A DNA stretch of 64,000 nucleotides, taken from Aquipseudomonas ullengensis. Its GTDB lineage: Bacteria > Pseudomonadota > Gammaproteobacteria > Pseudomonadales > Pseudomonadaceae. The stretch covers positions 124,001 to 188,000 of the forward strand of contig NZ_JACJUD010000007.1 in assembly GCF_014174475.1 (NCBI RefSeq), read 5' to 3'. The position numbers were made by a program, and so were the translations under genes. This document shows, piece by piece, positions 44,976 to 56,172 of the stretch (within the stretch, counting starts at the first letter, position 1; every line of letters starts with the position of its first letter). The notes beneath the pieces were generated by a model. The model was not told the origin of the DNA. It was given only the letters and a program-made list of their open reading frames with translations, and did not search any database.

Positions 44976-46715
44976 TCAGCTTTGCTGGCGCAGCAGTGGG
45001 AACAGCAGGTCGACGAAGCGCTCGGCGGTCGGTTGCGGTTCGTGGTTGGCCAGGCCGGGGCGTTCGTTGGCCTCGATGAATACGTGCTCGGCCTGGGTGG
45101 CGTCCGGCACCAGCAGGTCCAGGCCGACCACGGGGATATCCAGGGCATGGGCGGCGCGCAGGGCGGCCTCGCGCAGTTGAGGGTGCAGTTGCGCGGTGAC
45201 GTCTTCCAGGCTGCCACCGGTGTGCAGGTTGGCCGTCTTGCGCACGGCCAGGCGGATGCCGGCCGGCAGCACGCGGTCGTAGTCGTAGCCGGCGGCATGC
45301 AGGGTGCGCTGGGTTTCCGCGTCCAGCGGGATGCGGCTCTCGCCGCCGGTGGCGGCCTGGCGACGGCGACTGAGGGCTTCGATCAGCGCGCCGATGCTGT
45401 GGCGGCCGTCGCCGATCACTTCCGGTGGGCGACGGATCGCGGCGGCGACCACTTCGAAACCGATCACCAGCACGCGCAGGTCATGGCCCGTGTGATAACT
45501 CTCCAGCAGCACGCGGCTGTCGAACTGGCGGGCGCGCTCGATGGCAGCCTCGACCGCCGCTGCGTCCTGCAGGTCGACGGCAACGCCCTGGCCCTGTTCA
45601 CCATTCACCGGCTTGACCACCAGGCTGCCATGCTCGGCGAGAAACGCGGCATTGTCCTCGGGGCTGCCGGCGAGGCGCTGCTCGGGCTGGCGCAGGCCGG
45701 CGCGGGCGAAGGCGCGGTGGGTCAGTTGCTTGTCCTGGCACAGGGTCATGCTTACGGCGCTGGTCAGGTCGCTCAGCGACTCGCGGCAGCGGATGCGCCG
45801 TCCGCCGTGGTTGAGGCTGAACAGGCCAGCCTCGGCGTCATTGACCAGCACGCCGATGCCCCGTCGCCGCGCCTCATCGATGATGATTCGCGCATAGGGG
45901 TTGAGCGCCGCCTCCGGCCCAGGGCCGAGGAACAGCGGCTGGTTGAAGCCATTCTTGTGCTTCAGGGAAAAGGTCTGTAGGTCGCGAAAGCCGAGTTTGG
46001 CGTAGAGGTTCTTGGCCTGGCGGTTGTCGTGCAGCACCGACAGGTCGAGGTAGTTCAGGCCGCGGCCCATGAAGTGCTCGATCAGGTGACGCACCAGCGA
46101 TTCGCCGACCCCCGGACGCGGGCATTGCGGGTCGACGGCCAGGCACCACAGGCTGCTGCCGTTTTCCGGGTCATGGAAGGCGCGGCAATGATCGAGGCCC
46201 ATGACGCTGCCGATCACCACGCCGCTGGTGCTGTCCTCGGCCAGCCAGTAGGTGGGGCCGCCCTTGTGCAGCGGGGTCAGGCGTGTCGGGTCGACGGGCA
46301 GCATGCCGCGTTGCTGGTGCAGGCGGTTGATTGCCTGCCAGTCGCTGTCGCTGCCGGCGCGGCGGATGTTGAAGCCGCGGTGCGGGCGGCGGGCCGGGCG
46401 GTAGTCGCTGAACCACAGGCGCAGGGTGTCCGACGGGTCGAGGAACAGCTGCTGCGGCGCCTGCGCCAGCACCTGTTGCGGCGCGGCCACGTACAGCGCG
46501 ATGTCGCGCTCGCCCGGCTGCTCGCCGAGCAGGTCGGCGGCCAGGCTGGCGGCATCCGGGTAGGTATGCCCGATCAGCAGCCGGCCCCAGCCGCAGTGCA
46601 GCACCTGGGGCGTGCTGGCCTGCGCGGTGCCGTCTTCGGCAAGGCGCGCCTGCAGGCGTTCGTAGGAGGGTGTCTGGCCGCGCAGCAGGCGTTGGTTCAA
46701 GGCGGTGGCGCGCAT
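44976..46715 (-). CDS. ngg: N-acetylglutaminylglutamine synthetase
   Basis: A 579-residue fusion protein. N-terminus: GNAT acetyltransferase domain (about 115-265, with CLAVDPQCPRPGVGESLVRHLIEHFMGRG). C-terminus: ATP-grasp ligase domain (about 325-575, with LVVKPVNGEQGQGV and FIEANERPGL). It builds N-acetyl-Gln-Gln, which AsnO amidates to the osmoprotectant NAGGN, made under high osmolarity. Lies 19 bp after asnO and 43 bp before the M42 peptidase. Confidence 0.92.
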   Translation of the reverse strand: MRATALNQRLLRGQTPSYERLQARLAEDGTAQASTPQVLHCGWGRLLIGHTYPDAASLAADLLGEQPGERDIALYVAAPQQVLAQAPQQLFLDPSDTLRLWFSDYRPARRPHRGFNIRRAGSDSDWQAINRLHQQRGMLPVDPTRLTPLHKGGPTYWLAEDSTSGVVIGSVMGLDHCRAFHDPENGSSLWCLAVDPQCPRPGVGESLVRHLIEHFMGRGLNYLDLSVLHDNRQAKNLYAKLGFRDLQTFSLKHKNGFNQPLFLGPGPEAALNPYARIIIDEARRRGIGVLVNDAEAGLFSLNHGGRRIRCRESLSDLTSAVSMTLCQDKQLTHRAFARAGLRQPEQRLAGSPEDNAAFLAEHGSLVVKPVNGEQGQGVAVDLQDAAAVEAAIERARQFDSRVLLESYHTGHDLRVLVIGFEVVAAAIRRPPEVIGDGRHSIGALIEALSRRRQAATGGESRIPLDAETQRTLHAAGYDYDRVLPAGIRLAVRKTANLHTGGSLEDVTAQLHPQLREAALRAAHALDIPVVGLDLLVPDATQAEHVFIEANERPGLANHEPQPTAERFVDLLFPLLRQQS

Positions 46716-46734
46716 GGTGATCTCCCTGTCGTGT

Positions 46735-48504
46735 TCAAAGGCCGTGTTCGTTCAGCCAGAGGTGCAGTGCGGCCAGCTGCCAAAGCTTGGAGCCGCGCAG
46801 TGGGGTGAGCTGACCCTGCGGGTCGCCCAGCAACCGGTCGAGCATGGCGGGCTGGAACAGGCCGCGATCCTGGCTGGGGTCGAGCAGCAGCTCGCGCACC
46901 CAGTCCAGGGTACGGCCTTGCAGGTGCTTGAGGCCGGGCACCGGGAAATAGCCCTTGGGCCGGTCGATCACTTCATGGGGGATGACCAGGCGTGCAGCTT
47001 CCTTGAGCACGTGCTTGCCACCGTCCGGCAGCTTGAAGCGCGCCGGGATGCGTGCCGAAAGCTCCACCAGGCGGTAGTCGAGGAACGGTGTGCGCGCCTC
47101 CAGGCCCCAGGCCATGGTCATGTTGTCGACCCGTTTGACCGGGTCGTCGACCAGCATCACCGTGCTGTCCAGGCGCAGGGCCTTGTCCACCGCGGCGCTG
47201 GCACCGGGGCTGGCGAAGTGCTCGCGGACGAAATCGCCTGCCCAGTCCGGGCCTTGCCAGCGCGGCTGCAGGGTGGCCTGGCATTCCTCCACGCTGCGGT
47301 CGAAGAAGGCTGTGCGGTAGGCGGCTAGCGGGTCAGGGGCGCCGTCCACTTGCGCGTACCAGTGGTAGCCGGCGAACAGCTCATCGGCGCCCTGGCCGCT
47401 CTGCACCACCTTGCAGTGCTTGGCCACTTCCCGCGAGAGCAGGTAGAAGGCGATGCAGTCATGGCTGACCATCGGTTCGCTCATGGCGCGGAAGGCTGCC
47501 GGCAGTTGTTCGAGGATTTCTGCCTCGTCGATGCGCAGTTGCTGGTGGCGAGTGCCGTAGTGGCGGGCGATCAGGTCGGAATAGTGGAACTCGTCGCCGC
47601 GTTCGCCGCCGGCATCCTCGAAGCCGATGGAGAAGGTCGACAGGTTTTCTACCCCGGCCTCACGCAACAGGCCGACCAGCAGGCTGGAGTCGACACCGCC
47701 CGACAGCAACACGCCGACATCCACCGCCGCGCGTTGGCGGATCGACACCGCCTGGCGCAGGCCATCGAGCAGGCGGTCGCGCCAGTCCGGCAGTTGCAGC
47801 TCCACTTCATCGGCCTGCGGACCGTAGTCCAGCTGCCACCAGCGCTGCTGCTGGCTGTGGCCGTTGGCGTCGATGCGCAGCCAGGTGGCCGGCGGCAGTT
47901 TCTGCACGTCGGCCAGCAAGGTGCGTGGGGCTGGCACCACCGAGTGGAAGTTCAGGTAGTGGTTGAGCGCCACCGGGTCCAGGGCGCTGCTGATATCGCC
48001 GCCGGCCAGTAGCGCCGGCAGGCTGGAAGCGAAGCGCAGGCGCTCGCCATTGCGCGACAGGTACAGCGGCTTGATGCCGAGGCGGTCGCGAGCGATGAAC
48101 AGTTCTTCGCGGTCACGCTCCCAGATGGCGAAGGCGAACATGCCGTTGAGCTTGGGCAGCAGCGCTTCGCCCCAGGCGTGATAGCCCTTGAGCAGCACTT
48201 CGGTGTCGCCACGGGAGTGGAACTGGTAGCCCAGCGCTTCAAGCTCGCTGCGCAGTTCCGGGTAGTTGTAGATCGCACCGTTGAACACCAGCGCGAGGCC
48301 GAGCTGGTTGTCGATCATCGGCTGCCCGGAGGCGGCTTCGAGGTCCATGACCTTCAATCGGCGATGGCCGAACGCCAGCGGCCCTGCACTGTAGAAGCCA
48401 TGCGCGTCGGGGCCGCGCGGGGCGAGGTGATGGGTGACGCGTTCGATGGCGGCCAGATCGGCCGGTTGATGGTTGAAACGTAGTTCTCCAGCTATTCCGC
48501 ACAT
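46735..48504 (-). CDS. asnO: N-acetylglutaminylglutamine amidotransferase (asparagine synthase-like)
   Basis: A 589-residue class II amidotransferase with Cys2 as nucleophile (MCGIAGELRFN). Seen: glutaminase residues RRLKVMD and LVFNGAIYNYPELR, then the synthase PP-loop VLLSGGVDSSLLVGLL. Converts N-acetyl-Gln-Gln to its amide in the NAGGN pathway. First gene of the asnO-ngg-peptidase operon; the preceding gap carries a REP-type palindrome. Confidence 0.92.
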   Translation of the reverse strand: MCGIAGELRFNHQPADLAAIERVTHHLAPRGPDAHGFYSAGPLAFGHRRLKVMDLEAASGQPMIDNQLGLALVFNGAIYNYPELRSELEALGYQFHSRGDTEVLLKGYHAWGEALLPKLNGMFAFAIWERDREELFIARDRLGIKPLYLSRNGERLRFASSLPALLAGGDISSALDPVALNHYLNFHSVVPAPRTLLADVQKLPPATWLRIDANGHSQQQRWWQLDYGPQADEVELQLPDWRDRLLDGLRQAVSIRQRAAVDVGVLLSGGVDSSLLVGLLREAGVENLSTFSIGFEDAGGERGDEFHYSDLIARHYGTRHQQLRIDEAEILEQLPAAFRAMSEPMVSHDCIAFYLLSREVAKHCKVVQSGQGADELFAGYHWYAQVDGAPDPLAAYRTAFFDRSVEECQATLQPRWQGPDWAGDFVREHFASPGASAAVDKALRLDSTVMLVDDPVKRVDNMTMAWGLEARTPFLDYRLVELSARIPARFKLPDGGKHVLKEAARLVIPHEVIDRPKGYFPVPGLKHLQGRTLDWVRELLLDPSQDRGLFQPAMLDRLLGDPQGQLTPLRGSKLWQLAALHLWLNEHGL

Positions 48505-48630
48505 AATTCCTTACCGGTTTTGCCGTTGGGGAGGGCCCGCCGGAAGGCGGGCATTAGTGGTCGGACAGGAGGATTTTCAGAAGGTTTAGATTATTCAGTT
48601 ATAGAAAGGCACTGCTTCGTAGGAGCTATG

Positions 48631-48660
48631 CCCCGTCATTCCCGCGCAGGCGGGAATCCA
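48631..48660. repeat. REP-type palindrome
   Basis: GTCATTCCCGC-GCAG-GCGGGAATCC with a perfect ATTCCCGC/GCGGGAAT stem (48638-48645, 48650-48657). This core is a widespread intergenic repeat in proteobacteria. It lies between the convergent-looking ends of the asnO upstream region and mnmC. Confidence 0.65.
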
Positions 48661-48701
48661 GCTCGGTGCTGGGCAAGCCGGGATAGCCAAGGGCAGAGCT
48701 G

Positions 48702-50672
48702 CTAGCGTTTGCCGCGGATCAGCGTGCGCAAGGCGAAACGGTTGGGGTGACAGGCTTCGGCGACGCTGCGTGGCACGGGTAGCGGTTCGTCATCGAGCCA
48801 GGCGGCCAGCAGCTCACCGCACAGCGGGGCTGTGATCAGCCCGCGCGAGCCGTGGCCGCTGTTGACGTACAGACCATCGAGCCAGGGGCAGGGCACGTCT
48901 GGCACCTGGCGCGCATCTTTGCTGAGCACTGCATAGGCCTCGGCAAAGGCCGCGTGGTCCGCCAGGGGGCCGACGATGGGCAGGTAATCCGGGCTGGTGC
49001 AGCGGAACGCGGCGCGGCCTTGGAGCAGCGCCGGGTCGAGTTGCTCGGTGTTCAGGCGTGCAGCCAGGTCGGCGGAAATTTCCTCCAGCAGCTCCAGGTT
49101 GCCGGCATGTTCGGCGGTGGTGGGCGTCAGGTCGTTGCTGTGAAAGTCGAAGCTGGCGCCCAGGGTGTGTTCGCCCTGGCGCGCGGGCGCCACATAGCCT
49201 TCGGCGCAGACCACGCAGGCCAGGGCGGCGCTGGCTGGGGTCTGTGGCAGGCGGCTGATCTGCCCGCGAATGCGCTTGAGCGGCAGTTCGGCGGCTGCGG
49301 CGAAGCGGGTGACGTCGGCGGCGCCAGCCAGCACCACGACCGGCGCGCTGGCCAGCAGCTGTTCGCCGTCCAGGGCCTGCCATTCACCGTCGAGCCGGCG
49401 CAACTGCAGGGCTTCGCGGTGGGGCAGCAGGCGAACCTGCGGGTGTTCGGCAAGCAAACGGCACAGGGCCGGCGGGTGCACCCAGCCGGCGTCGGGGTAG
49501 AACAGGCCGCCGGCGGGGAGCTGGATACCGGCACGGGCCTCGGCCTGGGCCTGATCGAGGTTGTGCAGCAGATCCGCCGGGAAGGCCTCGGCCAGACGCG
49601 CCTGGCGTTCGCTTTCCTTGGCATCGAAGGCCAGTTGCAGCACGCCGCAGGGTGCCCAGTCGGCGCCGGCTTGCAGGCGTTGCAGCAGACGCCGCGTATG
49701 ACCGAAGCCGCTGACGATCAGTTGCGACAGCGCCGTGCCGTGGGCGGAGAGCTTGAGGTAGAGCACGCCCTGCGGGTTGCCCGAGGCTTCCTCGGCGATT
49801 GCGCCGTGGCGCTCCAGTAGCGTCACCTGCCAGCCGCGTGCGGCCAGGCTGGCGGCAGTGGCGCAACCGGCCAGGCCCGCGCCGATCACCAGGGCTTCGC
49901 GATGCTCGGGGCGATACGCCGCACGGGCAAACCAGGGCTTGTCGGCGCTGGCTGGCGGGCCGGCGTAGCGGCCGCTGAGGTTTTCCCATTTGGTGCCGTA
50001 GCCCGGTACCCGGCGCATGGCGAAGCCGGCTTCGATCAGCGCCCGGCGTACGAAACCGGTGCTGGCGAAGGTGGCGATGCTGGCATCTGGCGCAGACAGC
50101 CGCGCCAGTTGCTGGAACAGCGGCAGGCTCCACATGTCGAGGTTCTTCGCCGGGGCGAAACCGTCGAGGAACCACACGTCGATCTGCCCATCGAGCTGCG
50201 GCAGCATGTCCAGCGCATCGCCGATCAGCAGGGTCAGCACCACGCGCCCGCCGGCCAACAGCAAACGCTGGAAACCGGGGTGGATGGCGACGTAGTGATC
50301 GAGCAACTGGCCGGACCAGGGCGCCAGTTCCGGCCACAGGGCCAGCGCGCGCTGCAGGTCGGCGGGGCTCAGCGGGTACTTTTCCACGCTGACGAAATGC
50401 AGCTGGGCATCGGCCGGCGCGCAGCGCTCGAACAACTGCCAGGCGCAGAGAAAGTTGGTGCCGGTGCCGAAGCCCGTCTCGCCAATCACCACGCGTCCAC
50501 CCGCTGGCAGCGCGCTGAACCGCTCGGTCAGCCGATTGCCGTCGAGGAATACGTGGCGCGTCTCGCCGAGGCCGTCTTCGCGGGCGAAATAAACATCGTC
50601 GAATTGCCGAGAATGCGGTTGGCCTTGGGCGTCCCAGTCGAGCTGGGCATACGGGGTGGGGGTGTCGGTCAT
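48702..50672 (-). CDS. mnmC: Bifunctional tRNA mnm5s2U34 synthase MnmC
   Basis: A 656-residue fusion. N-terminal SAM methyltransferase (about 1-240, with GETGFGTGTNFL and WFLDGFAPAKNLDMW); C-terminal FAD-dependent oxidoreductase (about 260-650, with VIGAGLAGCATAASLAARGW). It finishes the 5-methylaminomethyl modification at the wobble uridine of several tRNAs. Full length and typical order of domains. Divergent from the polyphosphate phosphotransferase gene. Confidence 0.95.
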   Translation of the reverse strand: MTDTPTPYAQLDWDAQGQPHSRQFDDVYFAREDGLGETRHVFLDGNRLTERFSALPAGGRVVIGETGFGTGTNFLCAWQLFERCAPADAQLHFVSVEKYPLSPADLQRALALWPELAPWSGQLLDHYVAIHPGFQRLLLAGGRVVLTLLIGDALDMLPQLDGQIDVWFLDGFAPAKNLDMWSLPLFQQLARLSAPDASIATFASTGFVRRALIEAGFAMRRVPGYGTKWENLSGRYAGPPASADKPWFARAAYRPEHREALVIGAGLAGCATAASLAARGWQVTLLERHGAIAEEASGNPQGVLYLKLSAHGTALSQLIVSGFGHTRRLLQRLQAGADWAPCGVLQLAFDAKESERQARLAEAFPADLLHNLDQAQAEARAGIQLPAGGLFYPDAGWVHPPALCRLLAEHPQVRLLPHREALQLRRLDGEWQALDGEQLLASAPVVVLAGAADVTRFAAAAELPLKRIRGQISRLPQTPASAALACVVCAEGYVAPARQGEHTLGASFDFHSNDLTPTTAEHAGNLELLEEISADLAARLNTEQLDPALLQGRAAFRCTSPDYLPIVGPLADHAAFAEAYAVLSKDARQVPDVPCPWLDGLYVNSGHGSRGLITAPLCGELLAAWLDDEPLPVPRSVAEACHPNRFALRTLIRGKR

Positions 50673-50795
50673 GATCGCGGCTCACAGGCAAGGCGCGCAT
50701 TCTAGCGGATAGACCTCGCTATTTTCGCCTTGCGCACTTGCCCGCCACCGGTGGCGATCCGCTAGGCTGAGCGGAACTGATCAGGGAGTGTGTAC

Positions 50796-52283
50796 ATGTT
50801 CGAGTCTGCGGAAATCGGTCATGCCATCGACAAGGAAAGCTACGAGAAGGCGGTTATCGAGCTGCGCGAGGCTTTGCTGGAGGCTCAGTTCGAGCTGAAG
50901 CAACAGTCGCGTTTCCCGGTGCTGATCCTTATCAATGGCATCGAGGGGGCCGGCAAGGGCGAGACGGTGAAGCTGCTCAGCGAGTGGATGGATCCGCGGC
51001 TAATCCATGTCGAAAGCTTCCTCACGCCGACCGACGAGGAGCTGGCCCGGCCAGCGCAGTGGCGCTTCTGGCGCAAGCTGCCGCCCAAGGGGCAGATCGG
51101 CATCTTCTTCGGCAACTGGTACAGCCAGATGCTGCACGCGCGGGTCGATGGCGATATCAAGGATGCGCGCCTGGACCAGCTGATCGACGCCACCGAGCGC
51201 TTCGAACGCATGCTCTGCGACGAGGGCGCACTGATCTTCAAATTCTGGTTCCACCTGTCGAAGAAACAGCTGAAGAACCGCCTCAAGGAACTGGAGAGCG
51301 ACCCGCAGCGCAGCTGGCAGATCAACCCGCTGGACTGGAAGCAGAGCGAGGTCTACGACCGTTTCGTGCGTTTCGGCGAGCGGGTGCTGCGCCGCACCAG
51401 CCGCGACTACGCGCCCTGGTACGTGATCGAGGGCTCCGATGCCAACTACCGCAGCCTTACGGTCGGACGTACCCTGCTCGAAGGGCTGCAGGCGGCGCTG
51501 AAACTCAAGGGGCGACCGCGGCCCCAGCCCCATGCGGCGCCGCTGGTGGCCAGCCTCGACAATCGCAGCTTGCTGGACAGCCTCGATCTCAGCCTCACGC
51601 TGAGCAAGGACGACTACAAGCAGCAGCTGGCCGCCGAGCAGCAACGCCTGGCCCTGCTGGTACGTGACAAGCGCTTTCGCAGCCATGCGCTGATGGCGGT
51701 ATTTGAAGGTAACGATGCAGCCGGCAAGGGCGGGGCGATCCGCCGGGTTACCGGTTCCCTGGATCCGCGCCAATACCGCACCGTGCCTATTGCCGCGCCG
51801 ACCGAGGAGGAGCGTGCGCAGCCCTATCTCTGGCGCTTCTGGCGACATATTCCGGCGCGGCGGCAATTCACCATCTTCGACCGCTCCTGGTATGGCCGGG
51901 TGCTGGTGGAGCGGGTCGAGGGCTTCTGCACGCCGGCCGACTGGTTGCGCGCCTATGGCGAGATCAACGACTTCGAGGAGCAGCTGCACGACTACAAAAT
52001 CGTGCTGGTGAAGTTCTGGCTGGCGATCGACAAGGACGAGCAGGCGCGCCGCTTCAAGGAACGTGAGGAGACGGCCTTCAAGCGCTACAAGATCACCGAC
52101 GAGGATTGGCGCAACCGCGACAAGTGGGAGCAGTACGTCGATGCGGTGGGCGACATGGTCGACCGCACCAGCAGCGAGATCGCACCCTGGACCCTGGTGG
52201 AGGCCAATGACAAACGTTATGCGCGGGTGAAGATACTGCGCACCATCAACGATGCGCTGGAAGCAGCGTTCAAGCGCAGTTGA
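50796..52283 (+). CDS. pap: Polyphosphate:AMP phosphotransferase (class II PPK2)
   Basis: A 495-residue protein from the ATG at 50796 (AGGGAG 7 bases upstream). Two fused PPK2 domains, each with a Walker A: GIEGAGKGE (48-56) and EGNDAAGKGG (about 305-315), and Walker B/lid segments. Two-domain class II PPK2 enzymes make ADP from AMP using polyphosphate. Strong length and motif match. Single gene behind its own promoter. Confidence 0.92.
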   Translation: MFESAEIGHAIDKESYEKAVIELREALLEAQFELKQQSRFPVLILINGIEGAGKGETVKLLSEWMDPRLIHVESFLTPTDEELARPAQWRFWRKLPPKGQIGIFFGNWYSQMLHARVDGDIKDARLDQLIDATERFERMLCDEGALIFKFWFHLSKKQLKNRLKELESDPQRSWQINPLDWKQSEVYDRFVRFGERVLRRTSRDYAPWYVIEGSDANYRSLTVGRTLLEGLQAALKLKGRPRPQPHAAPLVASLDNRSLLDSLDLSLTLSKDDYKQQLAAEQQRLALLVRDKRFRSHALMAVFEGNDAAGKGGAIRRVTGSLDPRQYRTVPIAAPTEEERAQPYLWRFWRHIPARRQFTIFDRSWYGRVLVERVEGFCTPADWLRAYGEINDFEEQLHDYKIVLVKFWLAIDKDEQARRFKEREETAFKRYKITDEDWRNRDKWEQYVDAVGDMVDRTSSEIAPWTLVEANDKRYARVKILRTINDALEAAFKRS

Positions 52284-52314
52284 TCAGCATGCGGCTGCAG
52301 GCGCCGGAGCCGGT

Positions 52315-52524
52315 TCAGAACGCGCGACTCTCGATGATGTCGCTGCTCTGGCGCATTCGGCGGATGTAGAAGGCGATTTCCCGTTCGGCATCCACGCGCG
52401 TGAAGTAAGGGCCTTCCAGGGTGCCTTCGCGGGTGGAGAAGAAGTACTGGCCGTTGACCGCGCTGACGCGCTCGCTGCGGTAATGCGTGCTGGGCGTGGG
52501 ATCGACGCCGCGTTGACCGAACAT
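52315..52524 (-). CDS. Small conserved protein (DUF6316-like)
   Basis: A 69-residue protein from the ATG at 52524 with AGGAGG 7-12 bases upstream. It starts MFGQRGVDPTPSTHYRSERV and continues NGQYFFSTREGTLEGPYFTR, a pattern I recall from a Pseudomonas family named DUF6316. Charged, no membrane segment. Function unknown. Convergent with pap, 31 bp between stops. Confidence 0.75.
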   Translation of the reverse strand: MFGQRGVDPTPSTHYRSERVSAVNGQYFFSTREGTLEGPYFTRVDAEREIAFYIRRMRQSSDIIESRAF

Positions 52525-52704
52525 GGTGAAACCTCCTGCAACAGAGTGCACTGGTTTCAGTCTAGTGATTGAAATTTGATCAGTTCTGCTCTGCGACCGA
52601 TGGTAGGTTTTCTCAGTTGAATCGCAGCAGATGGCTGGATTTTCAATTTATTGGCGCCAGTTCGATAACGTTTTGCGCTCATCACCTGGCGCGGCGGGCG
52701 GCGA

Positions 52705-53317
52705 TCAGGCCCTGACACCGAGCTGTTCCGCGCGTTTCAACCAGCTTTGCCGTTGTTCTTCCGAGGACGGGCGCACGGGCGCGAATTCGGCCAGGCGGCG
52801 GGTCTTGATTCCGCTGAAACCGAGGATGGTGCGGGTCATCTGCCGGTGCGCAGGGGCGCCGTAGATCCAGCGGAAGTACCAGGGCGGGGTGTCCAGCGTC
52901 ACCAGCAGGTCGGCGGTGCGGCCGATCAGCAATTTGTCCCACAGCTGCGAGCGGTTGCGGTACTTGAACGCGAAGCCCGGCAGGAACACGCGGTCGAAGA
53001 AACCCTTGAGCAGCGCCGGCAAACCGCCCCACCAGACCGGGTAGACGAACACCAGGTGTTCGGCCCAGTGGATCTGGCGCTGCGCCTCGAGCAGGTCCGG
53101 CTCCAGGGTTTGGCCCTGGCTGTAGCCGTCACGCAGGATCGGGTCGAACTGCATTTCGCCGAGCTTGAGCTGGCGCACCACATGGCCCTGGCCGCGGGCA
53201 CCGTTGCTGTAGGCCTCGCCCAGGGCGTGGCACAGGCTGTCGCTCTTGGGCGTGCCGAGAATCAGCAGGATGCGTTTGCCGTCGCCTTCCAGTGGGGTGG
53301 CGCCGCTTTTCACTTCT

Positions 53318-53325
<8 letters not shown>
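52705..53325 (-). CDS. NAD(P)H-dependent flavodoxin-fold oxidoreductase (quinone reductase-like)
   Basis: A 206-residue protein. Seen: ILLILGTPKSDSLCHAL (flavin phosphate loop), YPVWWGGLPALLKGFFDRVFLPGFAF and the TPPWYFRW segment typical of the MdaB/KefF/NQO-type family. Reduces quinones or similar electrophiles with FMN or FAD. Its ATG overlaps the fumC stop by 8 bp, so it is coupled to fumarase; I recall the same pair in P. aeruginosa (PA0853-fumC2). Confidence 0.87.
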
Positions 53326-54712
<1,387 letters not shown>

Positions 54713-54791
54713 GAACATTCTCCGGAATGGGCTTCCGGCAGTTTAGGCCGCAGCAGGCGGGGCCGGTTCCCTCGCGTGTCTATTGCGCTGA

Positions 54792-55805
54792 TTACCAGCG
54801 TGCCTGGGTGGCGCCGAGCCAGCCGTGGGCCCCGGCTACCGGGACCTTGCCGCCATTCTGGTCGAGCAGGGTGCCGTGAAAGCGGCCGAACCACTGGCGG
54901 GTGTCGGCGAAGAAGGGACCAAACTTGGGGCAGGCCTGGTGCAATTGCAGGGGGGTGAAGGTCAGGTCGACCTGCTCGTTGGCGCTGTGCAGGTGCCAGG
55001 GTGCCAGCGGGTCTTGGCGCATGTGTTCGATCTGCACCGGTTGGTCCAGGTGCAGCAGTTCACCACCGAACCACAGGGCGTTTTCAGACAGCCCGCTGTG
55101 ATCGGTCCAGCCAGAGCCGAAGTTGGCCGCGATACCACCGGGCGCGGCAAAGGCGGCGCGTTTCCAGTGGCTATTGAGGGGCCATACGCCGCGGCCGAAG
55201 TCCAGCGAAGCGAAGCTCTGCCCAGGACTGCAGTTGTATTGCTGGCCGCCCAGTTGCAGGCTGCCGCTGACCGGTAGGCCCAGTTGCCGGCTGGTGGCGT
55301 GGAAAGTCCTGCCGCCCATGGGGCAGACCAGGTTGACCGAGTCGAGGTGGGCGGGGCGCTGGATTTCCAGGGCCACGTGCAGGGCCTGGCCGCCGATATC
55401 CGGGGCAACCACGGTGAGGCGCACGGCATTGCCACGGTCGTCTGCCTTGAGTTGCAGGCGGCTGTGGCTGAACGCATGGCTCTCCAGGGCGCTGTCCGGC
55501 AATTGGCTGCCGTGGCCGAAGGGGCGCAACTGGGTATGCGAGACGGATTTGCCGGTTTCCAGGTCAAGGAAATAGGCGGCGCCGTAGCTCAGGTAGTCGA
55601 GGTCGGCGAAGGTCAGCGAGAGCATCCACTGTGGCGTGGTGATGCACCAGTGGTTCCAGCGTTTGCGCCGCCCCAGATTGCGCGGGAGTGCGCAGTGCAC
55701 CAGTGGGCGCGGCGACCAGCCCACGGCGGCGGGGTCGAGGTGACCACGGGCATCGCAGAGAGGCTGCGCAGGTTCGCTGAGAGGGGCGTGAGTGAAGCTG
55801 TTCAT
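54792..55805 (-). CDS. DUF2804 family protein
   Basis: A 337-residue protein from the ATG at 55805 (55814 possible). Rich in Trp, His and Gly, with KRWNHWCITTPQWMLSLTFADLDYLSYGAAYFLD near the start and GRGVWPLNSHWKRAAFAAPGG ... NFGSGWTDHSG in the middle, which I associate with DUF2804. No signal peptide. Probably a beta-rich fold; function unknown. Separate transcript between fumC and the DUF2059 gene. Confidence 0.7.
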   Translation of the reverse strand: MNSFTHAPLSEPAQPLCDARGHLDPAAVGWSPRPLVHCALPRNLGRRKRWNHWCITTPQWMLSLTFADLDYLSYGAAYFLDLETGKSVSHTQLRPFGHGSQLPDSALESHAFSHSRLQLKADDRGNAVRLTVVAPDIGGQALHVALEIQRPAHLDSVNLVCPMGGRTFHATSRQLGLPVSGSLQLGGQQYNCSPGQSFASLDFGRGVWPLNSHWKRAAFAAPGGIAANFGSGWTDHSGLSENALWFGGELLHLDQPVQIEHMRQDPLAPWHLHSANEQVDLTFTPLQLHQACPKFGPFFADTRQWFGRFHGTLLDQNGGKVPVAGAHGWLGATQARW

Positions 55806-56002
55806 CCGACACATCCGTGTGTTGTGGGCATGTTCCGACGCGGTTGCAGGGCGCAGCCGGTGCCTGGCGTAGGCAGTTTCGGAGCATGCACGGGTGTACC
55901 AACATAGGGCAAGTGCTGGCCTTTTGCTAATGATTACTATTTGGTTGGTGCGCTCGCATTGCCTTGAGCCTGGCTGGCGCTAAGCGCAGAATGCCGGCCT
56001 CA
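55806..56002. other. Intergenic region left of MITE 1
   Basis: About 200 bp with no gene. An AT-rich patch at 55921-55950 may be the promoter region of the DUF2804 gene on the minus strand. Confidence 0.4.
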
Positions 56003-56142
56003 GAACCTGTTTACGATCTTCTGAATTAGAGCCAGACAAGGCAGAAGTGGCCGAAAAAGCGCAGTTTACGACCTGTAAATGAGCATTTTGAGGCCACTTC
56101 TAACGCGGTATGGCCGCGAGTCAGGAGATCGTAAGCAGGTTC
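56003..56142. mobile_element. MITE-like element 1 (140 bp) with TCA target duplication
   Basis: Ends GAACCTGTTTACGATC and GATCGTAAGCAGGTTC are imperfect inverted repeats (about 21 of 23 bp with the next bases). TCA flanks both ends (56000-56002, 56143-56145). Inside is a second inverted repeat GAAGTGGCC/GGCCACTTC (about 56045-56053, 56092-56100) around a core CATTTAC-type segment shared with element 2. No transposase. The element ends 31 bp before the DUF2059 start. Confidence 0.75.
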
Positions 56143-56172
56143 TCAGCCAAAACCCTGCCAAGGATCGTTCTT

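Noticed and set aside
44933..45298. In-frame N-terminal extension of the M42 peptidase
   Set aside because: Translation there is Arg/Pro/Thr-rich noise under ngg; the ATG at 44932 has a strong ribosome site.
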